A program made the position numbers and the translations under genes. Shown one piece after another: positions 8,428 to 17,462 of a stretch of 64,000 nucleotides of DNA (position 1 is its first letter; every line of letters starts with the position of its first letter). The notes under the pieces were generated by a model. The model ran no database searches. It was not told the DNA's origin and saw nothing but the letters and a program-made list of their open reading frames with translations. Source of the DNA: Tepidimonas charontis (GTDB lineage: Bacteria > Pseudomonadota > Gammaproteobacteria > Burkholderiales > Burkholderiaceae_C); NCBI RefSeq assembly GCF_007556685.1, contig NZ_VJON01000002.1, positions 97,994 to 161,993 on the forward strand, written 5' to 3'.

Positions 8428-9704
8428 TGCAGCAGGCCCGAGCCGGGGGCACGCGAGTACGCCAGCCGTTGCACCATCTCCTCCAAATCGATGCGCGCCT
8501 TCACCGCCGAGCCGGGCACCGCCTCCGCCACCACATATTCGGGACGGGCGCAGTCCACCAGTTTCGGCGCACCCAACGGCTCGCCCATGCGGTTGACCAC
8601 CACCGCCGCCACCGGCGTGGCCGCCTTCTGCCCCGGGCGCAGCACCAGCGCCAGCTCGCCCGCTTGCAAGCGCACGAAGGTACCCGGCGGGTACAGCCCG
8701 AGCAATTGCACCAACGCCAGCCCCACTGGGTCTTGGGCACCCAAGACATTGCGGGCAAGCACGGTGCGCGCGGCATCCTTCGCCGACCGCCCTGGACGGC
8801 TGGCGCGCGGGCTCATCGCCGCGGTGTAGCGGTCCAGCGCCTGCACGATGCTGGCCAGCCGCCAGCCGGTGGGCAAGGCCGAGAGCACGCTGGCCGGCGG
8901 CCGCGCGTGGTGCCAGCGCACCGCCTGCAACCAGGCTTCGTCGGTCACCCCGGCAGCGCGCAGCAACCGCTCGCTCTCGGCGGCGTGGGCATCGATTTGC
9001 GCCCGCTGCGCAGGCGACACCGGTTGCGTCTGCTGGGCCAGTGCATCCTGCAACTGCACCATCGCCACATTCATCGTGGCGCATGCCAGCACCAGCGGCC
9101 GCACTTCGCCCGCCGGCAGCGCCAGCAGCGGCGCTACGCGCTGCGCCAGTACGGCGCACTGCAGCGCATGCAGTACGCTGTACTCCGCTGGGCTGCTGCA
9201 GGCGCGGTAGGTCAATACCAGTGTGGCCGCTTCCTGCGCCACGCGCGCAGCCGCCCATTGCTGCAAATCGCGCCACAGCTGCTCCAGCCGCACCGCAGCG
9301 TCCGGCGGTGCCAGCGCCCGTTGCGCCAATGCCACCAGCAGCCGCCGCAACCGCGCCGCCACCTCGGCACACTGCTCGGGCATGCTGCCGCGCAACGGCT
9401 CGCCCGCACCCGGCCCAGACTCGTCCAGCGTCACGTAGCGGTCCAGGTCTTTCAACGCAGCGCCACGGCGGTCGAGCTCGAGCAAGCCCGTCATCAACAC
9501 CTTGACGGCCAGCTCCGACTCCTCGAACGGCACGAACACGCGCTTGCGCTGGCGCAGCAGCTCGAGCTGTTTTTCGTTCTCGATGCGCAACCCCTTGGCC
9601 AACAGTACCTGCCCGTCTTCGTCCTGCAGCGTAAACGGCAGCGTCATGCCCACGCGCAGCTGGTGGGTCGGCAAAGCGACGGGGGGGCGGGTATCCGAAG
9701 ACAT
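8424..9704 (-). CDS. Degenerate HD-GYP-like signalling protein
   Basis: A 426-residue protein. Residues about 12-61 resemble the DUF3391-type N-terminal region of c-di-GMP phosphodiesterases (LRVGMTLPFTLQDEDGQ, KQLELLRQRK). Residues about 165-300 follow an HD-GYP layout but the catalytic signature is lost: the first His is Tyr175, the LHDIGK position reads ATMNVAM (209-215), and the GYP loop is missing, while His240 and the His265-His266 pair remain. The C-terminal part has VVVNRMGEPLGAPKLVD. It is probably not an active phosphodiesterase; a c-di-GMP-binding or scaffold role is inference. It heads the nudB-EEP-clsB-folE-BLUF directon and overlaps nudB by 4 bp. Confidence 0.7.
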   Translation of the reverse strand: MSSDTRPPVALPTHQLRVGMTLPFTLQDEDGQVLLAKGLRIENEKQLELLRQRKRVFVPFEESELAVKVLMTGLLELDRRGAALKDLDRYVTLDESGPGAGEPLRGSMPEQCAEVAARLRRLLVALAQRALAPPDAAVRLEQLWRDLQQWAAARVAQEAATLVLTYRACSSPAEYSVLHALQCAVLAQRVAPLLALPAGEVRPLVLACATMNVAMVQLQDALAQQTQPVSPAQRAQIDAHAAESERLLRAAGVTDEAWLQAVRWHHARPPASVLSALPTGWRLASIVQALDRYTAAMSPRASRPGRSAKDAARTVLARNVLGAQDPVGLALVQLLGLYPPGTFVRLQAGELALVLRPGQKAATPVAAVVVNRMGEPLGAPKLVDCARPEYVVAEAVPGSAVKARIDLEEMVQRLAYSRAPGSGLLQ

Positions 9705-10801
9705 CAGCCCGAGATTCTAAGGATCGGGCGGCATCGATGTTTGGGATCCGCTGCACGTCTGCGCCTCTTCGTCCTGCGAGCGTGACGATGAAAGCGAATA
9801 CCGTTTCAAACGAAGGAGGGGTCGGAGTGCGGCGCGCCGTCCGATCAGGTTCGACACCCAGGCTCACCACTGGCGCTGTACGATGCTGCCCACACCGGGC
9901 ATCGCCGCACTCCAGCGCCGCCGCGCCGGGTCGCTGATCCGCCGCAGCCCTGCCCGTGCCGATGGGGGCAGCCGCTCATAGCACTGCTGTGCCCAAGTGG
10001 CTGTCGCCTGGAAAACGTCCTTGGTTGCCCCACTGCCTGTGTCACCCAACCCAATTGCTCGCCTGCGGCCAGCGTGGGCCGCACCTCAGGGGCATGCTTT
10101 CACGTCAAGCCACAGCCTGGCTGCGGCCATTCCGCATCGGACGTTCGTCGTGCAACCAACATGTGGCGAGGCCGGCTGCAGCGCGGCCAAGCGCTGCGCG
10201 ATCTCGGTCTGGCCGTGCCGGCGCACCCCCTCGCGGGCGATCGCGCCACGCTGCCTCCTCAGCAGCGACGGGTGGCGCTCGCCGCCCCACCGAAGATCAC
10301 CACCGGCAGCCATGATGGCAGGCTGCCGTTGGCGTCGGCAACGCGCACATGCGGCTGCACCTCTGCGGCCGACCGACCCGATTCTTCCTCGTCAGAGGCG
10401 CTACGGCCCCCTGGTCGCCAGCGCCGACGTGGCGGGCAGACCATGCGATAGACGATCGTCTGTGGCGATGAACGCCGGAACGCGGATTTCGCCGCGGATA
10501 ATCAGTGCCAGCCACGACGATGCTCAAATTGAGCGGACGAACAGCCGACCACATCGCTGCCGTACGCCGAATCGTCGCTGGGCACGCGGACGGCCCGCCG
10601 AACGGGTCGTCGGCCGTACGGGTTGCCTAAAGATGGTTCCTTGGCTATGCTCGCGCAATGACGCCACTGACCCGACGGCACCCCGCCTTTGGTCGCCTGC
10701 TGCGCACCTTCTGTTGCCGCTCGCAACGATGAACGGCAGCGCGAGCGCACACGCCCGCGAGCAAGAGATCGATCAACGGCCATAACGCCAGGCTCTTTCG
10801 G
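9705..10801. other. About 1.1 kb without a credible gene
   Basis: No frame on either strand gives a protein I recognise. Short minus-strand frames such as the one ending near 9864 (KDVFQATATWAQQCYERLP) and pieces around 10090-10550 have protein-like composition but are broken by stops and frame changes. This may be a decayed gene between the HD-GYP-like directon and the glycosylation block. No tRNA, terminator or repeat was seen. Confidence 0.5.
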
Positions 10802-10830
10802 TCTTACACATCTGCCAACTACGTTACAAT
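10802..10830 (+). promoter_or_regulatory. Probable sigma-70 promoter of the glycosylation block
   Basis: TACAAT at 10825-10830 is a good -10 box 36 bp before the methyltransferase ATG. The -35 region is TCTTAC (spacer 17) or CTTACA (spacer 16). It is the first promoter-like element after the empty stretch. Confidence 0.45.
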
Positions 10831-10866
10831 GGCCCCAACCCAGCGCGATCGCGACCAAGGACGGCT

Positions 10867-11394
10867 ATGGAAAACGCACTGATTTCCGATGAATATCGGC
10901 AACAGCAACAACTGCTTCACCAAAATCCAAACTACGGCGTTGCGTCGGTCGCCTTTGCTCCACTGGTCACCGAAATCATTAACACCTTATCGGTCAAATC
11001 ATTACTCGACTATGGCGCGGGCAAGGGACGCTTGGCGCAGCATATCAATCCAAAACATCCAATCAGATATACCTTTTACGACCCCGCCATCCCAGAGTGG
11101 TCACATTTGCCCCCACCGGACGAGATGGTTGCATGCATTGACGTTTTAGAGCATATAGAACCCGATCGCCTGGATAGTGTCCTAAATCACTTGAAAAGCC
11201 TTGTACTGCGCGTTGGCTTTTTCACGATACATACTGGACCTGCGGCGAAAACATTACCCGACGGGCGCAATGCCCATTTGATACAAATGCCTCCCAGGTG
11301 GTGGCTATCCCAACTGATGGAAAGATTCGAACTTCAACGTTTTCAACGCACGGACAGCGGCTTCTGGGTCATCGTCACGCCCCTGCTAAAGTAA
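10867..11394 (+). CDS. Small class I SAM-dependent methyltransferase
   Basis: A 175-residue protein. Motif I is LLDYGAGKGR (residues 46-55), followed by YDPA at 71-74 in the second strand position and CIDVLEHIEPD (90-100), the usual motif III/IV of small-molecule or sugar methyltransferases. The substrate is unknown. Codon use is clearly more AT-rich than in the flanking flagellar genes. It is 16 bp upstream of a glycosyltransferase and in one block with a TPR-glycosyltransferase that ends at flagellin, so modification of a glycan, possibly on flagellin, is the best guess. Confidence 0.8.
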   Translation: MENALISDEYRQQQQLLHQNPNYGVASVAFAPLVTEIINTLSVKSLLDYGAGKGRLAQHINPKHPIRYTFYDPAIPEWSHLPPPDEMVACIDVLEHIEPDRLDSVLNHLKSLVLRVGFFTIHTGPAAKTLPDGRNAHLIQMPPRWWLSQLMERFELQRFQRTDSGFWVIVTPLLK

Positions 11395-11410
11395 CTGAAG
11401 GAATACCTAA

Positions 11411-12106
11411 ATGGAGCCAATCCGCATTTTCATCGGCTTTGATCCACGCGAGTCCGTGGCTTGGCACACACTGGTGCACAGCATCATGCGGCATGCCACC
11501 ACACCGCTGCAGATCACCCCACTCGCCCTGCCAAATTTGACCCACATCTATTGGCGGCCACGCGACCCCCTGCAGAGCACCGATTTCTCGTTTTCTCGAT
11601 TTCTCGTACCGTACCTAAGCGAATATCAGGGCTGGTCATTATTCATGGACTGCGACATGCTGGTACGCGACGATATAACCCAGTTATGGGCGTTGCGCGA
11701 TGACAGATACGCCGTCATGTGCGTTCAGCACGATCACCACCCACGCGAGACGGTGAAATTTCTCGGCGCCACGCAAACCCGGTATGCAAAGAAAAACTGG
11801 AGCAGCGTGATGCTGTTCAACAACCCAATGTGTCGCGCCTTGACGCCCGAGTACGTCAATACGGCGTCCGGACTCGATTTGCATCAATTCCGCTGGCTTG
11901 GCAACGACAGTCTGATCGGCTCGCTCCCGGCCGACTGGAATCACCTGGTTGGCTACGATCCCCCCAATCCGCAGGCGCGCAATGTCCATTTCACCATCGG
12001 CGGCCCCTACTTTCATGAGTATCGCGATTGCGAATTCGCCGACGAGTGGCGCGAGGAGCACGCTCGCGCCAATCATGTCGAGCAGCGCCACAATCAAAAA
12101 AAATGA
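11411..12106 (+). CDS. Glycosyltransferase with DxD motif (GT-A fold)
   Basis: A 231-residue protein beginning with IRIFIGFDPRESVAW, then STDFSFSRFLVPYL and the metal/nucleotide-sugar motif D80-C-D82 in LFMDCDML. The layout resembles GT8-like enzymes. No membrane segment is seen, so it acts in the cytoplasm. GC content is lower than in the surroundings, as for the upstream methyltransferase. Donor and acceptor are unknown; the flagellin gene two genes downstream makes flagellin a plausible acceptor. Confidence 0.78.
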   Translation: MEPIRIFIGFDPRESVAWHTLVHSIMRHATTPLQITPLALPNLTHIYWRPRDPLQSTDFSFSRFLVPYLSEYQGWSLFMDCDMLVRDDITQLWALRDDRYAVMCVQHDHHPRETVKFLGATQTRYAKKNWSSVMLFNNPMCRALTPEYVNTASGLDLHQFRWLGNDSLIGSLPADWNHLVGYDPPNPQARNVHFTIGGPYFHEYRDCEFADEWREEHARANHVEQRHNQKK

Positions 12107-12115
12107 GCACCAGCG

Positions 12116-14158
12116 ATGAAACACCGGGGCCAACCTGCCGCAGATTCGAAGGGTATGCGAAAGCAAAGCACGTTGAACGATCCGCTCCAGCAGGGTTTAC
12201 GCGCCCTCGCCGAACAACGATGGAGCGATGCACGACGTTGGTTGACCGTCAGTACACAGAGGTCTCCTCGCCACCCGCTGCCCTACATCGGCTTAGGCCT
12301 GGTGGCATCTGAGCAAGGGGATTTTGCGCGCGCGCATACGTATGCGCAGAAAGCGATGCCGCTCTTGTCGGCACGCGGCAGCGCGCCGGCGTGGGCACGG
12401 GCCAGCCAGCTTTGGCGTAAACTTGGCGATGCGGCGCAGGCACACGCCTGCGCCGAGCGGGCGCTGCAGTGTGATCCCCAAAACGCGCTCGGCCATTTAG
12501 CGGCAGCCGAATTGGCGCTTGCCCACAATGATCCCGCGCGGACGCTCGATCACTTGCAACACGTACCCGAGTCTGAACGAGACGCTGCCTGGCAGTTCGC
12601 GCTCGCGGTGGCGTACATCTATCTGAAGCGCTGGTCGGACGCCTTGGCGCCCTTGCAGAAGTGTTTACAGGTGGATCCTCGGCATGCCAATGCACGCAAC
12701 AATCTGGCACTCGTTTACAAACGACTCGGCCAGGTCGAGCGGGCACGCACCGAGTGGGAAGCGCTCATTCGAGATGTTCCCGACCATCTGGAAGCGAACA
12801 TCAATTTGGCCGCCCTCTTAATGGATGGGGACCAAGATGAATTACAACGCAGCGCGCGCCTGTTGCAGCGCTTTGAGGGCGCAGCGTCTTTGCCTTCTGT
12901 CTATTGGCACGTCGTTGCCCAAATCCAGCACCGGCAAAAAAAATGGGAGCAGGCACATACCTCCTATCGGCGCGCCCTTGACCTCGATCCTGAGAGCGCA
13001 GACATTCGCATCAATTGGGCGATCTGGCATTATGACACAGGGGATCTTGATACCGCGCAGCGCTTGCTGCTGGAAGCGGCGCAGCGCGCACCCGAAGATC
13101 AACACGCTTTCCTCTGGCTGGGCAGCGTCAGCGCCGAGTTGGGAGACATCGACCGTTTCTTGACGCTGCTCCTCGAACTGCTACAGAAACCCAAAGTCCA
13201 CCCACAGACTTTATTCAACGCGGCGTTCGTCCTTCTTGGCAGCGCCAACTGGCGCGAAGGCTTTCAACTCTATCAGCAGCGCCCGTCACGGGTCGATGTA
13301 ACCGCTGCCCCCAACTGCTTGGCCTATGCCACGCGCCTGCCCGATCAGATGTACGGGGATACGATATTGGTCACCCAGGATCAAGGCATCGGCGATGAAT
13401 GGTTTTTTTTGCGCTTCGTCCCGCAGCTGGCACAGAGAGGTGCACATTTGCATTACGCCACCACCAGCAAAATCGCGCCCTTGATGCAGCGAATCGGATG
13501 GTTTGAAAAAGTCTGGACCGACTGGCCGCCGCCCACGCTGTTCGACGCCGCCATCAACATCGGTGACTTGCCGTTTTTACTTCAAGCGCAGGGCCCGGAG
13601 GACCCGGTTCCGATCGAAGCGTTGCCGCGTCATCGCGACGCGGCCCACCTCATCTTGGCGGCGTTCGGGCCGCCCCCCTACGTGGGCGTGACCTGGCATG
13701 GCGGAACCAGTTTGTTGCGCAGTGCAGAGTTTCAGCGCGTACGCACCCTAAATAAAATCATACCGATCGAGGCGCTCGCGCGCTGGATACCTGAGGGGGC
13801 CACGGTTGTCTCGCTGCAACGCAACCCGCTCCCCGGTGAAATCGAACGCCTGGCGGCCGCCGTCGGACGGCGGGTTTTGGACGCTGCCTGTTTCAACGAC
13901 GATCTGGAGGCCATGCTGGGCTTGTTGGCGCAGCTCGATCACTACTATGCGGTCAGCAATGCGAATGTGCACCTGGCGGCCAGTCTGGGGCTGCCGTGCA
14001 CGGTGTTCGTACCCAACCCGCCGGAGTGGCGCTGGATGCTGGCAGGCGATCGCAGCCCGTGGTTTCCCAATGCGCGCATCGTTCGCTGCGGCCCTCGCGG
14101 CGCCTGGCCTGCGCCCGCTGAGTTCGACGACCGCTCCAACCCAGCGCCGCCGTCTTAA
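12116..14158 (+). CDS. TPR-repeat protein with GT-B type glycosyltransferase C-terminus
   Basis: A 680-residue protein. Residues about 20-400 are stacked tetratricopeptide repeats (for example NALGHLAAAELALAH, ANARNNLALVYKRLGQ, ADIRINWAIWHYDTGD). The C-terminal 270 residues hold a GT41/GT9-like domain: VTQDQGIGDEWFFLRFVPQL, VGVTWHGGTS, ATVVSLQRNP, YYAVSNANVHLAASLG and FVPNPPEWRW. This matches TPR-OGT-like proteins common in flagellin and surface glycosylation loci. The start is uncertain: an ATG 13 codons later exists and neither has a well-spaced ribosome-binding site. Its stop codon overlaps the -35 box of the flagellin promoter. Confidence 0.82.
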   Translation: MKHRGQPAADSKGMRKQSTLNDPLQQGLRALAEQRWSDARRWLTVSTQRSPRHPLPYIGLGLVASEQGDFARAHTYAQKAMPLLSARGSAPAWARASQLWRKLGDAAQAHACAERALQCDPQNALGHLAAAELALAHNDPARTLDHLQHVPESERDAAWQFALAVAYIYLKRWSDALAPLQKCLQVDPRHANARNNLALVYKRLGQVERARTEWEALIRDVPDHLEANINLAALLMDGDQDELQRSARLLQRFEGAASLPSVYWHVVAQIQHRQKKWEQAHTSYRRALDLDPESADIRINWAIWHYDTGDLDTAQRLLLEAAQRAPEDQHAFLWLGSVSAELGDIDRFLTLLLELLQKPKVHPQTLFNAAFVLLGSANWREGFQLYQQRPSRVDVTAAPNCLAYATRLPDQMYGDTILVTQDQGIGDEWFFLRFVPQLAQRGAHLHYATTSKIAPLMQRIGWFEKVWTDWPPPTLFDAAINIGDLPFLLQAQGPEDPVPIEALPRHRDAAHLILAAFGPPPYVGVTWHGGTSLLRSAEFQRVRTLNKIIPIEALARWIPEGATVVSLQRNPLPGEIERLAAAVGRRVLDAACFNDDLEAMLGLLAQLDHYYAVSNANVHLAASLGLPCTVFVPNPPEWRWMLAGDRSPWFPNARIVRCGPRGAWPAPAEFDDRSNPAPPS

Positions 14159-14181
14159 GTTTTTTCTGGCGCAGCCGATAA
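14156..14181 (+). promoter_or_regulatory. Sigma-28 (FliA) promoter of flagellin 1
   Basis: TAAG at 14156-14159 with a T-rich tail, then GCCGATAA at 14174-14181, a perfect FliA -10 box. The spacing is within 1 bp of the TAAA-N15-GCCGATAA consensus. It lies 79 bp before the flagellin ATG. Confidence 0.85.
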
Positions 14182-14260
14182 CACAGGCATCCTCGAGGGC
14201 CGCTGTGCTGAGCACGCTGTCCGAGGGGGTCGCGTTAACCACTGCCTACAGGAGGCTGCC

Positions 14261-15718
14261 ATGCCGCAAACCATCAACACCAACCTCATGTCGCTGACGG
14301 CGCAGCGCAATCTGTCGGCCTCGCAGTCGGGCATGAGCACCACCATCGCCCGCCTGTCCTCGGGGCTGCGCATCAACTCCGCGCGCGACGACGCCGCCGG
14401 GCTGGCCATCGCCGAGCGCATGACCACCCAGGTACGTGGCCTCAACCAGGCCGTGCGCAACGCCAACGACGGCATCTCGCTGTCGCAAACCATCGAAGGC
14501 GCTCTGGGCTCCTCCGCCGCCATCTTGCAGCGCATCCGCGAGCTGGCCGTGCAGGCCGCCAACGGCTCCAACTCCGGCGCCGACCGCCAAGCCCTCAACG
14601 CCGAAGCCGGCCAGCTCGTCGCCGAGCTGCAGCGCATCGCCGACACCACCGAGTTCAATGGCCTGAAGGTCCTCAACGGCGCCTTCGGCTCGCAAACCTT
14701 CCAAGTCGGCGCCAACGCCTACCAGACCATCACCGTCGGCGGTGCCGATGTGCGCACCAACAAGTACGGCCTCAACACCGCCGTCAGTGCTGCCGCAACG
14801 CCCGGCGCCTCAGCAGGCTACAACGCCGGCACCCTCACCATCAACGGCTTGACCAGCAAAACAGTCGCCATCGCCGCCAACGACACCGCCAAAGTGGTGG
14901 CCGACCGCATCAACGCCGTCTCTGCCGAAACCGGCGTGACCGCCCAGGCCCGCTCCTTGGCGACGCTGGACTTTGCCGCCACCGGCGCATTTACGCTTTC
15001 GATTACCTCCAGCAACAGCGCTGCCGTCACGATCAGCTTCAACGTCAGCAATGCCAACTCTTCCGAGGGGCTGTCGCAGGCCGTGGCCGAGATCAACAAG
15101 GTAGCCTCGCAGACCGGGGTGTCGGCACGGCTGAACGAGGCCGGCAACGCCATCTTGCTGGAAAACAGCCGCGGCGACAATATCACCATCACCAACAGCG
15201 CCGGCGGCCCTGGCGACGTCACCCTCGCCCAGGGGCGCATCGACAATTCCGGCAATTACACTGCAAGCGCGGTAGCGAATATCACAACCGGCGCCAGCGC
15301 CACCTCTTTAGGCTACGTGAGCCTGGATGCGGCCAGCGGCTTTTCGGTGAGTCAGAGTGGCACCAACGTGTTTGCTACAGCCAACACCACATCCGATGGC
15401 AGCAACACCGTCAATACCATCAATCTGAGCACGTTCGACAAGGCCAGCATGGCCATCCGAATCGTCGATCAGGCGATCAAGACCATCAGTTCGCTGCGGG
15501 CGGATTACGGGGCCATACAGTCGCGCTTTGACAACACGATTGCCAACCTGCAGACGACCGCGGAAAATGTGGCTGCCGCGCGCAGCCGCATCCAGGACGC
15601 CGACTTCGCCGCCGAGACCGCCGCGCTGTCGCGCGCGCAGATCCTGCAGCAGGCCGGCACCGCCATGGTCGCCCAGGCCAACCAGCTGCCGCAAAACGTC
15701 TTGGCGCTGTTGCGTTAA
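14261..15718 (+). CDS. fliC: Flagellin 1
   Basis: A 485-residue filament subunit. The N-terminal D0/D1 region ([35 protein letters not shown]) and C-terminal D1/D0 region ([40 protein letters not shown]) are standard. The variable centre (about 165-380) is Ala/Thr/Ser-rich. A strong AGGAGG lies 7 bases before the ATG and a FliA promoter is upstream. It is nearly identical to flagellin 2 over the first 343 residues, also at DNA level, but differs sharply at residues about 405-437. fliD follows. Confidence 0.97.
   Translation: MPQTINTNLMSLTAQRNLSASQSGMSTTIARLSSGLRINSARDDAAGLAIAERMTTQVRGLNQAVRNANDGISLSQTIEGALGSSAAILQRIRELAVQAANGSNSGADRQALNAEAGQLVAELQRIADTTEFNGLKVLNGAFGSQTFQVGANAYQTITVGGADVRTNKYGLNTAVSAAATPGASAGYNAGTLTINGLTSKTVAIAANDTAKVVADRINAVSAETGVTAQARSLATLDFAATGAFTLSITSSNSAAVTISFNVSNANSSEGLSQAVAEINKVASQTGVSARLNEAGNAILLENSRGDNITITNSAGGPGDVTLAQGRIDNSGNYTASAVANITTGASATSLGYVSLDAASGFSVSQSGTNVFATANTTSDGSNTVNTINLSTFDKASMAIRIVDQAIKTISSLRADYGAIQSRFDNTIANLQTTAENVAAARSRIQDADFAAETAALSRAQILQQAGTAMVAQANQLPQNVLALLR
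14261..15718 (+). repeat. Long direct repeat, copy 1 (flagellin)
   Basis: Matches 17463-18923 at a constant offset of 3202 bp. Bases from the ATG to about 15291 look identical; translations agree in more than one reading frame, so synonymous sites match too. Divergence is confined to about 15291-15299, one base near 15394, about 15476-15570 and the last 30 bp. Confidence 0.9.
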
Positions 15719-15745
15719 GGCGCTGATACCCTGCCGCGGGTACGT

Positions 15746-15776
15746 GGCGCCCATCGGCCTCTTGCCGGTGGGCGCC
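15746..15776 (+). terminator. Hairpin between flagellin 1 and fliD
   Basis: GGCGCCCA pairs with TGGGCGCC, extended by GGC/GCC inside, around a short loop. No T-tract follows, so it may be a weak terminator or an mRNA-stabilising hairpin that lets some transcripts continue into fliD. Confidence 0.5.
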
Positions 15777-15835
15777 TGAGCGGTTACGATTGATCTGGCA
15801 CAGCTGTTACGGCCACGTTGAAAGGAGCTGCTCTC

Positions 15836-17251
15836 ATGGCCAACCTCTCCTCCCCCGGCATCGGCAGCGGCCTGGACGTTCGCGGCATCGTGGCCCAGCT
15901 CGTCGAGCTGGAAAAGCGCCCGCTGACGACGGTTCAATTGCGCACATCGGCCGCGCAGCTTCGGCTGTCCACGGTCGGGCAAATTCGCGGGCAGTTGGCC
16001 GCGCTGGACGATGCGTTGCGCGGCTTGACTCTGGACAGTAGCTACAACGCCCTCAAAGTCAACAGCAGCAGCGAAGCCGTCAGTGGCAGCATCAGCGGGG
16101 CGGCCTCCACGGGCGTGTACTCGGTGCAGGTGCTGCAAGTCGCGCGCGGACAGGTGGCGCGCTCTGACCTGATCAACACAGGCGCGCCGGTCGGTGCGGG
16201 GCAACTGACCATTGCGCTGGGCCGATGGGACGGCGGCCCGAGCTTCGTGCCTGGCCCAGATGCGCCCATCGTCGTCAACATCTCGGCCACGGACACGCTG
16301 GCCGATGTCGCCAACAAGATCAACGCAAGCACCGACCGCGTGCGCGCCGCGGTGGTGCAAGACGGCAGCCAGCAGCGTTTGGTGGTTCGGTCGATTGGCA
16401 CGGGCGTCGATCAAGGTTTTCGTATCCAAGCCAACGACGCCGACGGCAACGACACCGACGCCGCCGGGCTTTCGCGCCTGGCCTACGATTCCGCCGCGGG
16501 CACTTTGGGTTTGACACTGACACAGTCGGCGCAGGACACGCGCGTGGACGTCGATGGGGTGGAAGTGTCGTCTGCCAATCAGACGGTCTCCGGTGTCATT
16601 CCGGGTGTGACGCTCAGTGTCAAATCCGTCACGAGTAGCCCGGTGGCGTTGAACGTCGAGCGCGATCCCGCTGCGGTGCGCAAGGCGCTGGATGCGTTCG
16701 TGCAGGCGTACAACCAGCTCAACACCACGTTGAGTGAGGCCACCCGCTACGACGCCAAAACCCGGCAAGCCGGCCCCCTGCAGGGCGACAGCACGATCGT
16801 GACCTTACAGAGCGCGCTGCGGCGCCTGTTGGGTACGCCGTCGACCAATCCTCTCGATACGCGCACCTGGTCGGATATCGGGGTGCGGCAAGGGCGAGAC
16901 GGCAGTTTGAGCGTTGACGGCGCCGCGTTCGAAACGGCGCAGCAAGACCCGCAGGCGCTGCGCTCATTGCTGGTCGGCAGCAGCGATGCACCGGGGTTGG
17001 CGCGCCGGCTGCGCGATTTCGTCGGCGGTGCGCTGGCCAGCGATGGACGCATCGGCCTGAAGACCAAGGCGATCGAAAATGAACTGCAACGTCTCAACGA
17101 GCAAGCGCAACGCATCACCGAGAAGGCAGCCCGGACGGAAGAACGTCTGCTGGCGCAGTATGCGCGGCTCGACGCCAACCTCGGTCGCTTGAATGCCTTG
17201 GGGCAATATGTCAATCAACAGGTGGCGGCTTGGAACAAGCCCAGCAAATAG
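15836..17251 (+). CDS. fliD: Flagellar hook-associated protein 2, filament cap FliD
   Basis: A 471-residue capping protein that folds exported flagellin onto the filament tip. The N-terminus has the FliD signature GIGSGLDVRGIVAQLVELEKRP (residues 8 onward), and the C-terminal part has GLKTKAIENELQRLNEQAQR and the coiled-coil RTEERLLAQYARLD typical of FliD_C. The start ATG follows AAGGAG by 10 bases. It is sandwiched between two near-identical flagellin genes and ends at a strong terminator. No convincing promoter of its own was seen, so it probably depends on read-through from flagellin 1. Confidence 0.95.
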   Translation: MANLSSPGIGSGLDVRGIVAQLVELEKRPLTTVQLRTSAAQLRLSTVGQIRGQLAALDDALRGLTLDSSYNALKVNSSSEAVSGSISGAASTGVYSVQVLQVARGQVARSDLINTGAPVGAGQLTIALGRWDGGPSFVPGPDAPIVVNISATDTLADVANKINASTDRVRAAVVQDGSQQRLVVRSIGTGVDQGFRIQANDADGNDTDAAGLSRLAYDSAAGTLGLTLTQSAQDTRVDVDGVEVSSANQTVSGVIPGVTLSVKSVTSSPVALNVERDPAAVRKALDAFVQAYNQLNTTLSEATRYDAKTRQAGPLQGDSTIVTLQSALRRLLGTPSTNPLDTRTWSDIGVRQGRDGSLSVDGAAFETAQQDPQALRSLLVGSSDAPGLARRLRDFVGGALASDGRIGLKTKAIENELQRLNEQAQRITEKAARTEERLLAQYARLDANLGRLNALGQYVNQQVAAWNKPSK

Positions 17252-17280
17252 CCAAAGGCAGAGCAACCATATCAGTGATA

Positions 17281-17304
17281 AGCGCCGATTGCGGCGCTTT
17301 TTTT
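17281..17304 (+). terminator. Rho-independent terminator after fliD
   Basis: AGCGCCG (17281-17287), a 4-base loop, CGGCGCT (17292-17298), then a run of seven Ts. Flanking As extend the stem. Confidence 0.92.
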
Positions 17305-17462
17305 CGCCTTTGCTGCGCCGCGATCTCGGGCACGATGTGTGCACGGAACTGCGGCGGCGCATACCAGGGTAACGGCGTCCGTCGTGCTTCCTCAGGCCGA
17401 TCGGCGCGCTTTGGGGTGCGTTGCCGACCATGTTCGATCGCTTTTCGATTTGGAGCACTGCC

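Noticed and set aside
8427..9785. Plus-strand frame of about 450 codons, His/Arg/Gln-rich
   Set aside because: It is the mirror of the HD-GYP-like gene and has the composition of an antisense shadow.
12155..12157. Alternative start of the TPR-glycosyltransferase
   Set aside because: GAAGGGT sits directly against this ATG, too close to act as a ribosome-binding site, so it does not decide the start.
15796..15810. Sigma-54-like TGGCAC-N5-TTAC before fliD
   Set aside because: The -12 GC is AC, and the start site would fall on the fliD ribosome-binding site.
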